Shown: one piece after another, positions 19,003-33,747 of the stretch
Layout: each line of letters starts with the position of its first letter
How positions within the stretch are numbered: position 1 is the first letter of the stretch
Assembly: GCA_016717005.1 (NCBI GenBank)
Contig: JADJUF010000008.1
Location: forward strand, 453,048 to 517,047
Reading direction: 5' to 3'
DNA from: Myxococcales bacterium
GTDB taxonomy: Bacteria > Myxococcota_A > Polyangia > Haliangiales > Haliangiaceae
DNA: 64,000 nucleotides
Translations under genes and position numbers: made by a program
The notes under the pieces: model-generated
What the model saw: the letters and a program-made list of their open reading frames with translations, nothing else
What the model was told of the DNA's origin: nothing
Databases searched by the model: none

Positions 19003-19908
19003 TCAACCCGGCCCCGCCGCCATCGCTCCGACGTGGCGATCGAGGAACGCCAGGGTCGCCGCCAGCACCGCGGCGGGCGCCTCGAGCTGGGGGTAGTGCC
19101 CGACCCCGGGCAGCTCGACGACGTCGGGCCGCGGCACCAGCGCGCGGTAGCGCTCGACCATGTGCGCGCCCGAGATCGGGTCGGCCAGGCCGTCGATGAC
19201 CCGCACCGGGATCGACGCGTCCACCAGCGCGCCGACCCAGCGCGCGCGGTGGCGCCGGCGCTCGGCGATGTACCCGAGCAGGCGCGGCATCGCCGCCTTG
19301 CCGCCGGCCCGGGCCGCCAGGGTCCACATCGCGTCGAGCTCGGCCTCGGTCGGGGGCGCCGCGCCGGCGATCGCGCGCATGCTGCGGTCGAAGGTCCGGC
19401 GCGACGACAGCGGCGCCAGGAGCGGCCCCAGCGGCGACGCCAGCAGCCGCTGGATCGGCCGGGCCCGGTGGGTCTCAGGGAACAGGCCGCCGTTGAGCAG
19501 GACCAGCGCCTGCACCGCCAGCGCCGGCGCCCCGCCCCGCCCGCGCGCGAGCAGCTCCTGGGCGACCGTGTCGCCGTAGTCGTGGGCCAGCACCGCCGCC
19601 CGGTCGACCCCGGCCCAGGCCGCGACCGCCTCGACCAGATCGGCCTGGTCGGCGATCCGGTAGCGCTGCCGCGGCTTGGCCGACAGCCCGAGCCCCAGCA
19701 GGTCGCACGCGATCAGGCGGTAGCGGGCCGCCAGCCCGGCCCACAGCGGCCACCAGTCCCACGACCCGGTCGGGAAGCCGTGGATCAGCACCAGCGGCGG
19801 CGCGGTGGCCGCGCCGTCGACCCGCGCGAACACGTCGTGGTCCCGCCAGCGCACGTAGGTGCCCAGGGCTCGCCACTGCTCGACCGTGGGCATCGCGGGC
19901 TGGCTCAT
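19003..19908 (-). CDS. Alpha/beta hydrolase (MEST/epoxide-hydrolase-like)
   Basis: 301 residues. LVLIHGFPTGSWDWWPLW carries the HGFP oxyanion-hole motif. LAHDYGDTVAQELL places an aspartate at the nucleophile elbow, as in haloalkane dehalogenase and epoxide hydrolase-type enzymes; the same HDYGD.VAQELL string is typical of MEST-like proteins. DGLADPISG and GVGHYPQLEAP provide the acid-region and catalytic His. Substrate unknown. The ATG at 19908 is preferred (the ATG five codons later is possible). It is divergent from the universal stress protein across a 208-nt region that contains a duplicated 36-bp element. Confidence 0.87.
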   Translation of the reverse strand: MSQPAMPTVEQWRALGTYVRWRDHDVFARVDGAATAPPLVLIHGFPTGSWDWWPLWAGLAARYRLIACDLLGLGLSAKPRQRYRIADQADLVEAVAAWAGVDRAAVLAHDYGDTVAQELLARGRGGAPALAVQALVLLNGGLFPETHRARPIQRLLASPLGPLLAPLSSRRTFDRSMRAIAGAAPPTEAELDAMWTLAARAGGKAAMPRLLGYIAERRRHRARWVGALVDASIPVRVIDGLADPISGAHMVERYRALVPRPDVVELPGVGHYPQLEAPAAVLAATLAFLDRHVGAMAAGPG

Positions 19909-19939
19909 CGCGGCATCGTAACGCAGCGCGGCCACGCCC

Positions 19940-20045
19940 CCTGGCGGCCTTCGCGACAACTGGACGCGTGCGCGCTACGTGACCTCGTCGACCTCCGCCT
20001 GCATCGAGTCCTGGCGGCCTTCGCGACAACTGGACGCGTGCGCGC
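19940..20045. repeat. 36-bp direct repeat, two copies, 34-bp spacer
   Basis: An identical 36-nt sequence beginning CCTGGCGGCCTTCGCGACAA occurs at 19940-19975 and 20010-20045, separated by 34 unique nucleotides. It sits in the divergent promoter region between the alpha/beta hydrolase and the universal stress protein. The geometry resembles a one-spacer CRISPR, but no cas gene is in the window; duplicated operators are equally plausible. Confidence 0.7.
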
Positions 20046-20116
20046 GGCCGCGACGATGCCTAGGTTGAGCGTGCGCCCGCGAGCGCGTCGCCCGTGATCG
20101 CTGCCTGGAGGCCCCC

Positions 20117-20725
20117 ATGTCCGAACGCCCTCGTCGCCCTGTGATCGTCGTCGCCGTCGACCTGTCCGAGTACTCCGACGCGGTCCTCACCCACGCCTTC
20201 GATCAGGCCGCCCGCATGGAGCGCCCCGCCGTCCACATCCTGGCGGTCGTGTCCGACGAGCACGGGCTGTGGCACCGCCCGACCGAGGCCGAGCTCAGCG
20301 AGCGCGAGGATCACACCAAGGCCGCGCTGGTGGTGCTGGCCCGGCGCGTGCTCGACGACGCGGTGCCCGCCGTCACCCGCGAGCACTGGAACGTGCGCCT
20401 CCACGTGCGCCGGGGCCACCCCGACGAGCAGATCGTCGAGCTGACCGAGCAGGTCATGGCCGATCTCCTGGTCATCGGCCGCTACGGCCACTCGCGCCGC
20501 CGGCTCGGCTCGATCGCCGACCGGGTGCTGGCCCAGGCCGAGTGCCCGGTCCTGGTCGTGTCGGCCATCCGCGAGCACAGCGCGACCGACCGCCAGTGCC
20601 CGGACTGCGTCGTGGTGCGCGCCGACAGCAGCGGCGAGGAGTGGTTCTGCCCCGCGCACCACGGCGGCCGCGCCAGCTCGACCGTCGTGCGGCTCGGCAG
20701 CAACTTCGCCCGCGGCGGCTGGTGA
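20117..20725 (+). CDS. Universal stress protein with C-terminal Cys/His tail
   Basis: 202 residues. VIVVAVDLSEYSDAVLTHAF is the UspA first strand and helix; GRYGHSRRRLGSIADRVL matches the ATP-binding G-x2-G-x(8-9)-G-S motif, and AECPVLVVSAI is the closing strand. About 50 extra residues follow, with CPDC and CPAHH spaced like a zinc-binding pair, which ordinary UspA proteins lack. GGAGG six nt before the ATG supports the start. Probably an ATP-binding stress responder with a zinc-stabilised tail. Its promoter region carries the duplicated 36-bp element. Confidence 0.92.
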   Translation: MSERPRRPVIVVAVDLSEYSDAVLTHAFDQAARMERPAVHILAVVSDEHGLWHRPTEAELSEREDHTKAALVVLARRVLDDAVPAVTREHWNVRLHVRRGHPDEQIVELTEQVMADLLVIGRYGHSRRRLGSIADRVLAQAECPVLVVSAIREHSATDRQCPDCVVVRADSSGEEWFCPAHHGGRASSTVVRLGSNFARGGW

Positions 20726-20783
20726 CCGCCGGGTAGGCCCGCGCGTCGGCGGGGCGATCGTCCAGGCTCGTCCGGTGGGAGCG

Positions 20784-22238
20784 CTACATGCAGTCGACCG
20801 GGTCGCCCGGCCCCCACACGGCCGTGGTCGGCGCGCCGCCGGTCGCGAACGCGGCGATCACCGCGCCGAACGTCCGCGGTGAGCCCGCCGCGACCACGGT
20901 GACGCCGAACGTGGCCGCGTTGTTCGACAGGGTCTCGTGCTTGTCGCAGGGCGGCCCGAACACCGCGGGCGTCCGCGCGAACGGCTCCTCGGGCGTCGAC
21001 GCCGGCAGCGCCAGCAGGTCGGCCCGCACCAGCTCGGCGAACAGCGCCAGCGACATCAGGCCCCGGCCCGGCACCGTGAACATCGCGTCGATCAGGTTGC
21101 TCGAGATCAGGTCGTCCTTGAGGCCCATGCGGACCACGAACGGCGAGGTGAGGTGGTCGCGCACGACGTGCCCCTCGTCGTTGCAGCGCCAGGCCGTGCT
21201 CGGATCGTTGGCGGCGTGCCAGGTCGCGCAGCTGACGTCGGGCTGGCGCCCCTGCAACGCGCCGGTGTCGGCGGTCATCGCCGCCTCGTAGGTGCAGGCG
21301 CCGGTCGCCGCGCACACGGTCGAGGTCGACCAGTCGAGCGCGGCCAGGTCGGGCTTGAAGATCGAGTCGATGATCGCCAGGTACGCCAGCGGGCAGGTCG
21401 CGCCGGTGCAGGCGGTGTTGTGGGCCCGCAGGTAGTCGCGCACGCGGTCGGCGTTGTGGATCACGCCGGTGCCGCCGGCCGACGCGCCCGCCAGCACGAC
21501 CGCGTCGGCGTCATCGAGATCTGGCAGCTCGACGCTGCCGCCGCCGAGGGTGTACGGCGGCGGCGCGGCGCCGTCTCGGCGCATCGTCGCCAGCACCGCG
21601 TCGAGGATCCGGGCGCCGGCGAACGCGATCCGGAAGCGCACCGGCGCGCCGCTGATCGGGTGGTGGCCGTCGACGTCGACCGCGCCGGCGGTGCCGCCCC
21701 AGCCGTCGCTCGAGCAGTACCGGATGAACACCTGGTTCCCGTCGCCGAGCGGGTTGGGCTCGCCCAGCGCGCCGCCGCGGGCCATGACGCCGTCGCCGCC
21801 GATGCCCATCGCGGGCGACAGGGTCGCGGTCATCTGGGTCATGCCGAAGTTGGTGTCGACCGAGCACCACCGCGCTGCGCACGCGTCGGGGCTCCCGCAG
21901 CCGCCGCCGCCCTGGAGCTGGATCACCCAGCGGTTGCGCGCCGCGGCCGTCGCCGCCGGCCGCACGTAGAAGAACGCGCGGGTGCCGTCGTTGCAGCGGG
22001 CCTCGGGGAACGCCACCGGGTCGAGGTCGACCCGCTGGAGTTCGACGCCCGGAGCCAGCCCGCCGGCCGCCGCCGGCCTGCCGCAGTCGAGCACGTCGCC
22101 GATCCACGGCGTCGCCGCCGCGTCGACCACGTCGGCATCGACCGGGGCTTCAGCGTCGACGCCCCCGTCGACAGCCGGGGCATCGGCGACGCCACCGCAG
22201 GCGACCACGGACAGGAGCAGGCTCGGCATGAGGCGCAT
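20784..22238 (-). CDS. Pectin acetylesterase/Notum-family hydrolase, lipoprotein-like
   Basis: 484 residues. The N-terminus LLLSVVACGG looks like a lipobox, followed by an Asp/Ala linker. The serine hydrolase domain carries VIQLQGGGGCGSPDACAARW (oxyanion GGG and Cys pairs), FIRYCSSDGWGG, and the nucleophile elbow LAGASAGGTG. This combination is characteristic of the pectin acetylesterase/Notum family, which deacetylates polysaccharides or lipidated proteins. Multiple cysteines suggest disulfides outside the cytoplasm. The polysaccharide target cannot be predicted. The glutathione transferase gene lies 94 nt upstream on the same strand with a hairpin between. Confidence 0.88.
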   Translation of the reverse strand: MRLMPSLLLSVVACGGVADAPAVDGGVDAEAPVDADVVDAAATPWIGDVLDCGRPAAAGGLAPGVELQRVDLDPVAFPEARCNDGTRAFFYVRPAATAAARNRWVIQLQGGGGCGSPDACAARWCSVDTNFGMTQMTATLSPAMGIGGDGVMARGGALGEPNPLGDGNQVFIRYCSSDGWGGTAGAVDVDGHHPISGAPVRFRIAFAGARILDAVLATMRRDGAAPPPYTLGGGSVELPDLDDADAVVLAGASAGGTGVIHNADRVRDYLRAHNTACTGATCPLAYLAIIDSIFKPDLAALDWSTSTVCAATGACTYEAAMTADTGALQGRQPDVSCATWHAANDPSTAWRCNDEGHVVRDHLTSPFVVRMGLKDDLISSNLIDAMFTVPGRGLMSLALFAELVRADLLALPASTPEEPFARTPAVFGPPCDKHETLSNNAATFGVTVVAAGSPRTFGAVIAAFATGGAPTTAVWGPGDPVDCM

Positions 22239-22293
22239 GGGACGATCCTGAGCAAGGTCGATGCCCGCGTAACGTCGAGAGATCCTGAGGTGA

Positions 22294-22313
22294 CCGGGAC
22301 GTCGAGGTCCCGG
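22294..22313 (-). terminator. Hairpin between the GST and esterase genes
   Basis: CCGGGAC (22294-22300) pairs with GTCCCGG (22307-22313) around a 6-nt loop, shortly after the GST stop. There is no T-run, so intrinsic termination is uncertain; it may only stabilise the 3' end. Confidence 0.3.
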
Positions 22314-22332
22314 CCGGAGACGATCGGGACGA

Positions 22333-23037
22333 TCAGGTCCGCGCCGGGACCTCGAGGCCGCGGACCACCGCCGGCCGGGCCAGGAACGCCTGCAGCACGC
22401 GGTCGACGTGCGCGAAGTCGGCGTACCCGACCAGATCGCCAGCCTGGTAGAAGCCGACCAGCGCCCGCACCCACGGCCAGATCGCGATGTCGGCGATCGT
22501 GAACTCGTCGCCCATGATCCAGGCGCGGTCGCCGAGGTGCTGGTCGAGGACGCCGAGCAGTCGCCGCGACTCGCCGACGTAGCGATCGCGCGGCCGCTTG
22601 TCCTCGTAGTCCTTGCCCGCGAACTTGTGGAAGAAGCCGAGCTGCCCGAACATCGGCCCGACGCCGCCCATCTGGAACATCAACCACTGGATCGTCTGGT
22701 AGCGCGCCGCGGGATCCTTGGGGACCAGCTGCCCGGTCTTGTCGGCGATGTAGATCAGGATCGCGCCCGACTCGAACAGCGCCAGCGGCTGCCCGCCCGG
22801 CCCGGCGGGATCGAGGATGGCCGGGATCTTGTTGTTGGGGTTGAGCGACAGGAACTCCGCGGACATCTGGTCGTTGGTGTCGAAGCGCACCAGGTGCGGC
22901 TCGTACGCGAGGCCGGTCTCCTCGAGGGCGATCGACACCTTCACGCCGTTGGGCGTCGGCAGCGAGTAGAGCTGGAGCCGGTCAGGGTGCTGCGCCGGCC
23001 ACTTCTTGGTGATGGGAAAGTCGGAGAGCGAGGTCAT
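22333..23037 (-). CDS. Glutathione S-transferase, YghU/YfcG type
   Basis: 234 residues. Seen: the N-terminal thioredoxin fold (LQLYSLPTPNGVKVSIALEE), SLNPNNKIPAI with the cis-proline, the glutathione-contacting LFESGAILIYIADK, and the C-terminal helical domain with MGDEFTIADIAIWPWV. The TPNG segment and the FGQLGFFHKFAGKDYEDKRP helix are typical of the nucleophilic-face YghU/YfcG enzymes, which show disulfide-bond reductase activity with glutathione. Cytosolic. Upstream (23038-23510) is a gene-free stretch; downstream lies the esterase gene. Confidence 0.93.
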   Translation of the reverse strand: MTSLSDFPITKKWPAQHPDRLQLYSLPTPNGVKVSIALEETGLAYEPHLVRFDTNDQMSAEFLSLNPNNKIPAILDPAGPGGQPLALFESGAILIYIADKTGQLVPKDPAARYQTIQWLMFQMGGVGPMFGQLGFFHKFAGKDYEDKRPRDRYVGESRRLLGVLDQHLGDRAWIMGDEFTIADIAIWPWVRALVGFYQAGDLVGYADFAHVDRVLQAFLARPAVVRGLEVPART

Positions 23038-23404
23038 CGCGCCGACTGTGCCACGCCTTCACCGCGGCGCGCGGCGCGCACCGGCTGCCCGATCGGTCGG
23101 GTCATGGCCTCGAGATCCGGAACCTGGAGGCGGCGCCGACGCCGGCGCCGCGGCGGGTGCCGAATGCAGGTGCCGCGCCGCATGGCACCTCGACGTCCCA
23201 CGCTGCGGCGCGCCCCGGCAGACGCACGTGACCTGAGGGTCCCGGCAGAGTTCAGCGGTGCGCGCGATCACCGCGTGTTGCGGACTGGCCCGGGACCTGC
23301 TGAAGCCCCACGCATGACGCGTGCGTCGCGACGATCCAGTACGCCGACGTGGCGCTGAACGCGCGGGTCATCAACACCACCGCGATCCCCTGAGCGCGAG
23401 CGCC
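23038..23404. other. Gene-free stretch upstream of the GST gene
   Basis: No reading frame with convincing codon periodicity or homology is visible here. It should contain the promoter of the leftward GST gene, but no clear -35/-10 pair was found. Small GC-rich inverted repeats such as CCCGA-TCGG-TCGGG near 23088 are present. Confidence 0.4.
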
Positions 23405-23410
23405 GCATCC

Positions 23411-23458
23411 GGAACCGGAACCGGAACCGGAACCGGAACCGGAACCGGAACCGGAACC
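23411..23458. repeat. Hexanucleotide repeat tract 3 (8 x GGAACC)
   Basis: Exactly eight perfect GGAACC units, flanked by GCATCC and CGGCAC. It ends 52 nt from the stop of the leftward dehydratase gene. On that gene's sense strand it reads GGTTCC. It is the shortest and most homogeneous tract in the window and may represent a young array. Confidence 0.9.
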
Positions 23459-23510
23459 CGGCACGGGCGCCCTGCGAGGCCCAGCCCCTCACCCGCCCCG
23501 TCGGTCGGTC

Positions 23511-25442
<1,932 letters not shown>

Positions 25443-25469
25443 CTGCGGGGAGGGGTTGGCGACAGACCC

Positions 25470-29033
<3,564 letters not shown>

Positions 29034-29058
29034 GAGGTTCCTTGCTGCGTACGACCGG

Positions 29059-29121
29059 ACTGACGGGTCAGTCTAGTCCCTGAACTGACGCGTCAGTCTA
29101 TCCATGGACTGACACGTCAGT
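29059..29121 (-). promoter_or_regulatory. Three tandem palindromic operators upstream of the activase gene
   Basis: The palindrome ACTGAC-NN-GTCAGT occurs three times: 29059-29072 (centre GG), 29084-29097 (GC) and 29108-29121 (AC), with 25- and 24-bp start-to-start spacing. Flanks are also similar (GTCAGTCTA after each). They lie 26-88 nt upstream of the activase start, where the promoter should be. The TetR-family gene ends about 225 nt further upstream and is the obvious candidate binder. The rest of 29034-29347 carries no gene. Confidence 0.85.
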
Positions 29122-29347
29122 CTAGTGAAAATCGCAAGCGAGATCGCGACCTTCTCGGTCCGACCAGGTGCTACCTGACGGTGGCAGTGAACTCGGTTCC
29201 GGTGCGTACGATTCTACGCAGCGGCGACGCTTGCCTTGCCAGCATTCTCGAGCAGTTGGCGGCACCTCACCGCCGCGGGTGGCGCTGCGGCTCGAGGACC
29301 ACGATCACGACCTGCAACGGCGAGCTCGCGCGCCGCGGATCGGATCC

Positions 29348-29974
29348 CTACTTGCGCAGCACGCCGCGCAGCGCGACGTCGACCAGCTCGCGGGTGACCT
29401 CGCCGATCCGGCCCTCGACCTCGTCGGCGTGCGTGATGCAGTACTCGACGATGCCGCGCACCAGGCCGAGCAGCGCCGCGGCGGTGCGCTCGGGCGGGCA
29501 CGGCCGCAGGATGCCGAGCGCGGCCCCCTGCCCCAGCGAGCGCGCGATCACCGTGCGGATCTCGTCGTAGAACCCCTGCAGCCGCGCCGCGGCCTCAGCG
29601 TCGGGCGTCCAGGTCGAGCTGAGCAGCACGACCGCGAGCGGGCGGTCGGCGACGATGAACTCGAGCACCCGGGCGATGCCGTCGAGCAGCTGGACCTCGG
29701 GCGGCGGCGCGCTCGCGGCGGTGTCGACGTGGACGATCCGCGTGCGCAGCTCGGCCATGGCCTCGTCGAGCAGCGCGCCGAAGACGGCCTCCTTGCTCTC
29801 GAAGTAGAGGTAGAACGTGCCGCGGGCGATCTCGGCGCGGTCGATGATCGCGCCGATCGACGCCCCGTGGTAGCCGGCGTCGGCGAAGACCACCTTGGCG
29901 GCGTCGAGGATCTGCCGCCGGCGCTCGGCCCGGGCGACCGAGGCGCGATCCTCGTCGAGCGGCGGCCGGGCCAC
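29348..29974 (-). CDS. TetR-family transcriptional regulator
   Basis: 208 residues with a GTG start. The N-terminal helix-turn-helix is classic: RRRQILDAAKVVFADAGYHG, then IIDRAEIARGTFYLYFESKEAVFGALLDE. The C-terminal ligand domain is helical, with LEFIVADRPLAVVLL and AALLGLVRGIVEYCI, resembling fatty-acyl-type TetR regulators. Its start lies 2 nt after the phospholipase-D-family stop, so both are probably co-transcribed. By position it should repress the activase/dehydratase operon through the three palindromes downstream of it; no such site is visible upstream of its own operon, so autoregulation is not evident. Confidence 0.95.
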   Translation of the reverse strand: MARPPLDEDRASVARAERRRQILDAAKVVFADAGYHGASIGAIIDRAEIARGTFYLYFESKEAVFGALLDEAMAELRTRIVHVDTAASAPPPEVQLLDGIARVLEFIVADRPLAVVLLSSTWTPDAEAAARLQGFYDEIRTVIARSLGQGAALGILRPCPPERTAAALLGLVRGIVEYCITHADEVEGRIGEVTRELVDVALRGVLRK

Positions 29975-29976
29975 GG

Positions 29977-31248
<1,272 letters not shown>

Positions 31249-31518
31249 GGCAGCGGGGGTATACGGGTACCGCGCCGCGCGAGGCCACGCAAGCCGCGTC
31301 GCGCGGCCGAGCTCCAGGCGGGTGGCGAGGCCGACGCCGGTTCCGGCGCCGTCCTTGACCTGGTGCGCCGACCGGACGATTCCGACCCCCACGCCGGCGA
31401 TCATCTCCAGGGGCCTCGTGCCAGCTGCGCGAGGCACAGGCCGTCGCGCTGTGTCGTTGCGCCTCGCCCCGAGCGCGCGTCGACGCCGTGGACGGATCAC
31501 GCTCACCCGGTCGGAGTG

Positions 31519-32406
31519 CTACAGGCGCGCGGCCATGCCGACGAACGGGAACGCGCCGCCGTCCCCGCAGTCGACGTCGTCGCACGTGTTGGTCGCGAAG
31601 CCGAAGCCGAGGCCGCCGTCCAGAGCGAACCGGCCGCTGGCGGCGCGCATGCCGAGGAAGCCGCCGGTCAGGGCCTCGTCGCCGTCCCGGGTCTGGTGGA
31701 GCTCGCCCACCAGCTGCACGCCGCGGCCGTACGCGACGCCGACGCCGGCCAGGACCGGCACGGTGTCCTCACCGGAGAACCCGAGGAAGTTGAGCGACAG
31801 CGTGACGGCGCCCACGCACGCGGCGTCGACACAGGCGGTGCCCTCGACGTGCGGGTTGTAGAGCGTGTCGCCGTCGGCCGAGTAGGTCGTGAGCCCCGCG
31901 GCGACCGCGAACCGAGCGCTGCGCCAGAGCTGGCCCTTGACGCTCAGGCCAGCGACCGCGCCCTCATCGACGACGGTGATCATGTTGACGCCGACCTCGA
32001 CGCGGTCGGTCACGCCGAGCCGGAGCCCGACGGCCGCGACCGGCAGCAACGGCGCGCGCACGTCGAAGGTCACGTGCCCGCGAGGGGTGGTGAGCGCGGT
32101 CTCGGCGAAGTACGATCGGCCCGCGGCCGCGTCATCGCGGCGACGCCGATCGAGCCCGACCGGCTCGGCCGAGGTGTCGGTGATCGCCGGCTCGGCGACC
32201 GGCGCAGTCGCGCTGGGACCGACCGCGTAGGCCGGGACCGCCGTGACCTCGATCGCGTCGGCCGCGGCGACGCGGGTCGGCGCCTCGTCCCTGGCGTCGG
32301 GCATCGGCGCGGCGGCCGAGACATCCGTGGCGTCGAGCGCCGCGGGGGCATCAGCGAGCGCGGCCGTAGGGGCGAACACCAGGGCCAGGGCGACGAGGCG
32401 GCTCAT
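31519..32406 (-). CDS. Predicted outer-membrane beta-barrel protein
   Basis: 295 residues with a signal peptide (MSRLVALALVFAPTAALADA). After an Ala-rich region to ~residue 95 come alternating beta strands (HVTFDVRAPLLPVAAVGLRL, RVEVGVNMITVV, AVTLSLNFLGF, GVQLVGELHQT, ALDGGLGFGFA) and a final GAFPFVGMAARL strand, a porin-like pattern. Two Cys pairs occur (TACVDAAC, TCDDVDC), the latter in an extracellular-loop-like position. The family is not recognised. It is divergent from the sugar ABC operon across a 261-nt regulatory region. Confidence 0.65.
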   Translation of the reverse strand: MSRLVALALVFAPTAALADAPAALDATDVSAAAPMPDARDEAPTRVAAADAIEVTAVPAYAVGPSATAPVAEPAITDTSAEPVGLDRRRRDDAAAGRSYFAETALTTPRGHVTFDVRAPLLPVAAVGLRLGVTDRVEVGVNMITVVDEGAVAGLSVKGQLWRSARFAVAAGLTTYSADGDTLYNPHVEGTACVDAACVGAVTLSLNFLGFSGEDTVPVLAGVGVAYGRGVQLVGELHQTRDGDEALTGGFLGMRAASGRFALDGGLGFGFATNTCDDVDCGDGGAFPFVGMAARL

Positions 32407-32567
32407 GGTGCGAGCATCTCAGCAAGCGCGATGCCGCGGTCGTCGCGTCGCGCAAAGGTCTGCAACTACGCTCGCGCGCACGCGGCTCCGGTCAACCTCC
32501 AACAGAAAACCGTCAGGTCCCAGGACGCCGCCGTCACATGCTTCAGGACGCGACGCCGCAGCGAGCG

Positions 32568-32588
32568 GTCGTTGCGAAACACAACGAC
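32568..32588. promoter_or_regulatory. Inverted repeat in the sugar-importer promoter region
   Basis: GTCGTTG (32568-32574) and CAACGAC (32582-32588) form a perfect 7-bp inverted repeat with a 7-nt spacer, 80-100 nt upstream of the ABC operon start. It is operator-like and could bind a sugar-responsive repressor; no regulator gene lies next to it. Confidence 0.45.
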
Positions 32589-32647
32589 AAGTGCCCCGGC
32601 CCATCGGATAACGGCCGGAGATCGCGTAGGATCCAGCTGGCCGAGGG

Positions 32648-32664
32648 GTTGCTACCGCGGCAAC
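32648..32664 (+). promoter_or_regulatory. Inverted repeat overlapping the RBS of the sugar ABC operon
   Basis: GTTGC (32648-32652) and GCAAC (32660-32664) flank a 7-nt centre, ending 3 nt before the ATG at 32668. The GAGGGG ribosome-binding site (about 32643-32648) abuts it, so as RNA it could form a hairpin affecting initiation, or as DNA act as an operator. Confidence 0.4.
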
Positions 32665-32667
32665 GCT

Positions 32668-33747
32668 ATGTGTGAAGTCCGGCTGACCGGTATCAGCAAG
32701 CGCTACGACGGGGCCAAGGCTACGCGCGCCGTCATCGAGCGCCTCGATCTGACGTTCCCGTCGGGGGAGCTGGTCGTGCTGATCGGGCCGTCGGGCTGCG
32801 GCAAGTCCACGACCCTGCGGATCGTCGCCGGCCTCGAGGAGCCGACCTCAGGCTCGGTGTGGATCGACGGCAAGGACGTCACCAACCTGCCGCCGGCGCA
32901 GCGCGACCTGGCGATGGTGTTCCAGAGCTACGCGCTGTACCCGCACATGACCGTGTTCGAGAACCTCGCGTTCGCGCTGCGCATCCGGCGCTCGCCCGAG
33001 GCCGAGATCACCGCGCGCGTGACCGAGGTCGCCGAGGCGCTGGGCCTGACGCCGTACCTCGAGCGGCGGCCCAAGGCGCTGTCGGGTGGCCAGCGCCAGC
33101 GCGTCGCGATCGGCCGCGCGGTCGTGCGGCGGCCCAAGGTGTTCTTGTTCGATGAGCCGCTGTCGAACCTCGACGCCAAGCTCCGGGGCGAGATGCGGCG
33201 CGAGATCGCGCGCATCCACCGCGACGCCGGGGCGACGTCGCTCTACGTCACCCACGATCAGATCGAGGCGATGACCCTGGCCGACCGGATCGTGGTCCTG
33301 CGCGACGGCGAGGTCCAGCAGGTCGGCAGCCCGCTCGACATCTACCAGCGCCCGGCCAACCGGTTCGTCGCCGGGTTCTTCGGCACGCCGACGATGAACT
33401 TCCTCGACGCCGCGGTCACCGACGACGACGCCGGCCACCGCGCCCGCGGCCTGGGCTTCGCGGTGCCGGCCCCGGCGCAGATCGGCGGCGCCGTGGTCCT
33501 GGGCATCCGCCCCGAGGACGTCACGCTCGAGCCCGCCGGCGATCGCGTGCCGCTGCCGGGCGCGGTGTCGCTGCGCGAGGTGCTGGGCGCCGAGGTGGTC
33601 CTGCACGTGACCTCGCCCGCCGGCGACGTGACCGTCCGCGCGCCGGCCCAGACCCCGGCCCGCACCGGCGACGCCGTCACGGTCTACCTCGACCCCGGCG
33701 CGCTGCACTGGTTCGACGCCGGCAGCCAGCAGCGCGTGGCCGCATGA
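32668..33747 (+). CDS. Sugar ABC transporter ATPase (MalK/UgpC type)
   Basis: 359 residues. Walker A GPSGCGKST, Q-loop FQSYALYPHMTV, signature LSGGQRQRVA, Walker B VFLFDEPLSNLDAK and H-loop VTHDQ are all present. The C-terminal ~110 residues form the OB-type regulatory domain (GIRPEDVTLEP), which in MalK takes inputs from carbon regulation. It energises uptake through the two permeases encoded downstream. It is the first gene of a four-gene operon, overlapping the binding-protein gene by ATGA. Having the ATPase first in a complete operon is a less usual order. Confidence 0.95.
   Translation: MCEVRLTGISKRYDGAKATRAVIERLDLTFPSGELVVLIGPSGCGKSTTLRIVAGLEEPTSGSVWIDGKDVTNLPPAQRDLAMVFQSYALYPHMTVFENLAFALRIRRSPEAEITARVTEVAEALGLTPYLERRPKALSGGQRQRVAIGRAVVRRPKVFLFDEPLSNLDAKLRGEMRREIARIHRDAGATSLYVTHDQIEAMTLADRIVVLRDGEVQQVGSPLDIYQRPANRFVAGFFGTPTMNFLDAAVTDDDAGHRARGLGFAVPAPAQIGGAVVLGIRPEDVTLEPAGDRVPLPGAVSLREVLGAEVVLHVTSPAGDVTVRAPAQTPARTGDAVTVYLDPGALHWFDAGSQQRVAA

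Noticed and set aside
19940..20045. Calling the two-copy 36-bp repeat a CRISPR array
   Set aside because: Only two copies and one spacer, no cas gene in the window, and a promoter location that gives a simpler explanation; kept as a repeat only.
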